Source: Verrucomicrobiota bacterium | GTDB taxonomy: Bacteria > Verrucomicrobiota > Verrucomicrobiia > CAIQCK01 | Direction of reading: 5' to 3' | DNA length: 64,000 nucleotides | Assembly: GCA_026397915.1 (NCBI GenBank) | Contig: JAPLTX010000024.1 | Location: 95,348-159,347, forward strand | In this document: in pieces, positions 62,684 through 64,000 of the stretch | Layout of the letters: every line of letters starts with the position of its first letter | Position numbering within the stretch: the stretch's first letter is position 1 | Translations under genes and position numbers: made by a program | Notes under the pieces: generated by a model | What the model was told of the DNA's origin: nothing | Seen by the model: the letters and a program-made list of their open reading frames with translations, nothing else | Databases searched by the model: none

Positions 62684-64000
62684 ATGCGCTTGCCTTGTTG
62701 GTTGTTCGCCGTGGCGATGACGTTGATCGCTGGAATCGCGCCCGGCTCGTCACAGGAAGATGCCAGTCTCGTCCGCAACGCCGGATTCGAGGATGGCAAG
62801 ACTCATTGGAGCCTACCAAAGACGTTCAGCGTTGTTGACGATGCCGCGCACTCCGGCACGCACAGCCTGCGGCTGGTCAACACGAACAAAGCGGCCTACC
62901 TGCTCGCCTCGCAAACGATTCCGTTCAAGCCCGGCATGAAGTATCGCTACAGCGCGTGGATCAAAACCCGCGGCGTGCAAGGCGAGGACACCGGCGCGAC
63001 GATCTGCATGGAATGGAGTGGCGCCAAAGGCTGGCTCGGCGGCAGCTACGCGTCCGGCAAGAAAGGCGACCGGGATTGGTTCCGCGTCGAGGATGTCACC
63101 GCACCGATTCCGAAAGAGGCGACCAGCGTCCGCGTCCAACTTTACCTGCGCAAAGGCATGACCGGCACCGCATGGTTCGACGACATCAACGTGACCGAGT
63201 CCTATCCGCCCGCGCTCGACGCAGCGTTGCTGAAGCCGAACTACCGCGGGCGGCTGCCGAAGAACGCCACCGACCAGCGCGTGATCGTGCGCGCCAAGCT
63301 CGCCGACTACATGAAGGATTCGCTGAAACCGGAGCAGACGACGCTCGTCTGCTCGCTACTCGCCGGCGACAAGACCGTGCGCGAACAACGCGTCAAACAG
63401 CCGAAAGCCGGCTACAACGATGTGACGTTCGACGCGAAGCCGCTGGCGGTTGGCGATTACATCGCGCGCGTCGAGTTACTCGCGCCGGATGGAACGTCGC
63501 TGGGCCGGCAGGAATTCGAGTTGCACAAGCTCCCAGCCGGCGCGCCACAGCCGACGGTATTTCTTGACGCGCATAACCGCACCCTCGTCAACGGCAAGCC
63601 ATTCTTCCCTCTCGGCTGGTATTTCGGGCCAGGGCCAACGACGAAGAACTTCGAGGAGCACCTCGACCGCGTTGCCGCCAGCCCATTCAACACGATCATG
63701 TGTTACGGCATCAACGTCGGCGGCGTAGAGAAGGTCCGCACCTATCTCGACGCTCTCGCCGCGCGTAAGCTGAAGATCATCTACTCGATCAAGGACGTTT
63801 ACGCCGGCACGGAGGGTTATTACGAGCCGGTGCTTGGCCTCCGCGGCGAGGACGCCATCGTGCGTGGCATCGTCCCGCTCTTCCGCGATCATCCGGCGGT
63901 GCTGGCGTGGTATTTGAACGACGAACTGCCACTGACGATGCGCGACCGGCTCGACGCGCGCCAGCGGCTCGTGCGGCAACTCGACCCGAATCACCCAACG
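62684..64000 (+). CDS. Exported carbohydrate-active protein (3' end cut by window)
   Basis: An open frame of 439 codons running off the window. The signal peptide is MRLPCWLFAVAMTLIAGIAP. Residues about 28-170 form a CBM4/9-like beta-sandwich (LVRNAGFEDGKTHWSL; SGTHSLRLVN; AWFDDINVTE). From about 290 a TIM-barrel glycoside hydrolase-like part begins (FLDAHNRTLVNGKPFFPLGW; FNTIMCYGINVGG; HPAVLAWYLNDELP). The NDE in the last motif could be the acid/base of a clan A hydrolase. The start is the ATG one base after the protease stop. The exact family and substrate are open. Confidence 0.8.
   Translation, partial: MRLPCWLFAVAMTLIAGIAPGSSQEDASLVRNAGFEDGKTHWSLPKTFSVVDDAAHSGTHSLRLVNTNKAAYLLASQTIPFKPGMKYRYSAWIKTRGVQGEDTGATICMEWSGAKGWLGGSYASGKKGDRDWFRVEDVTAPIPKEATSVRVQLYLRKGMTGTAWFDDINVTESYPPALDAALLKPNYRGRLPKNATDQRVIVRAKLADYMKDSLKPEQTTLVCSLLAGDKTVREQRVKQPKAGYNDVTFDAKPLAVGDYIARVELLAPDGTSLGRQEFELHKLPAGAPQPTVFLDAHNRTLVNGKPFFPLGWYFGPGPTTKNFEEHLDRVAASPFNTIMCYGINVGGVEKVRTYLDALAARKLKIIYSIKDVYAGTEGYYEPVLGLRGEDAIVRGIVPLFRDHPAVLAWYLNDELPLTMRDRLDARQRLVRQLDPNHPT

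Overview
The window is a GC-rich bacterial chromosome segment, most likely from the Verrucomicrobiota (Pedosphaera/Limisphaera-like). This is inferred from gene content. There is a DUF1549 / DUF1501 / pre-peptidase-domain cassette shared by Planctomycetes and Verrucomicrobia, giant membrane Ser/Thr kinases carrying sulfatase-modifying-factor (FGE-like) domains, SGNH hydrolases, a beta-helix protein, and lysine synthesis through LL-diaminopimelate aminotransferase (DapL). No rRNA, complete insertion sequence, phage or CRISPR was seen.

Region 1 (1-14797) is one long run of + strand genes, many overlapping by 4 bases. It encodes two complete six-gene membrane complexes in identical order: HyfB-, HyfC-, HyfE-, HyfF-, HyfG-like and a ferredoxin-HyfI-like fusion. 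Both look like group 4 [NiFe]-hydrogenase / complex I relatives, but both catalytic-subunit homologues have lost all four cysteines that bind the Ni-Fe site. They therefore resemble 'energy-converting hydrogenase-related' (Ehr) complexes. The second copy has also lost one ferredoxin cluster. This tandem pair is the most interesting system in the window.

Region 2 (14855-31096) is mainly housekeeping: an ArnT-like glycosyltransferase, a PAP2 phosphatase, uvrA (frameshifted near its 3' end), an exported TPR protein, a TlpA-like thioredoxin, a sugar nucleotidyltransferase, a methyltransferase, then ileS - dksA-like - lspA - miaA, and infA on the opposite strand.

Region 3 (31269-43188) holds mostly exported proteins: two SGNH hydrolases, an EF-hand protein, the DUF1549-DUF1501-PPC operon, a Tat-exported aldo/keto-reductase-like protein, a beta-helix protein, and a short pyruvate kinase.

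Region 4 (43224-58336) starts with tmRNA (ssrA, - strand), then dapF-dapA-dapB-folK-panB facing dapL. A giant kinase, panC-nadB, a YaeQ-like protein and kbl follow. Together the dap genes supply diaminopimelate and lysine, panB/panC pantothenate, nadB NAD and folK folate.

Region 5 (58503-64000) has a second giant kinase sharing modules with the first, a hydrogenase-maturation protease, and the start of an exported carbohydrate-active protein cut by the window end.

Small repeats with period 7 or 8, several arranged as inverted arms, lie at gene ends and also in frame inside kinase linkers. Four genes have a promoter whose -10 box ends exactly six bases before the start codon, suggesting leaderless mRNAs.
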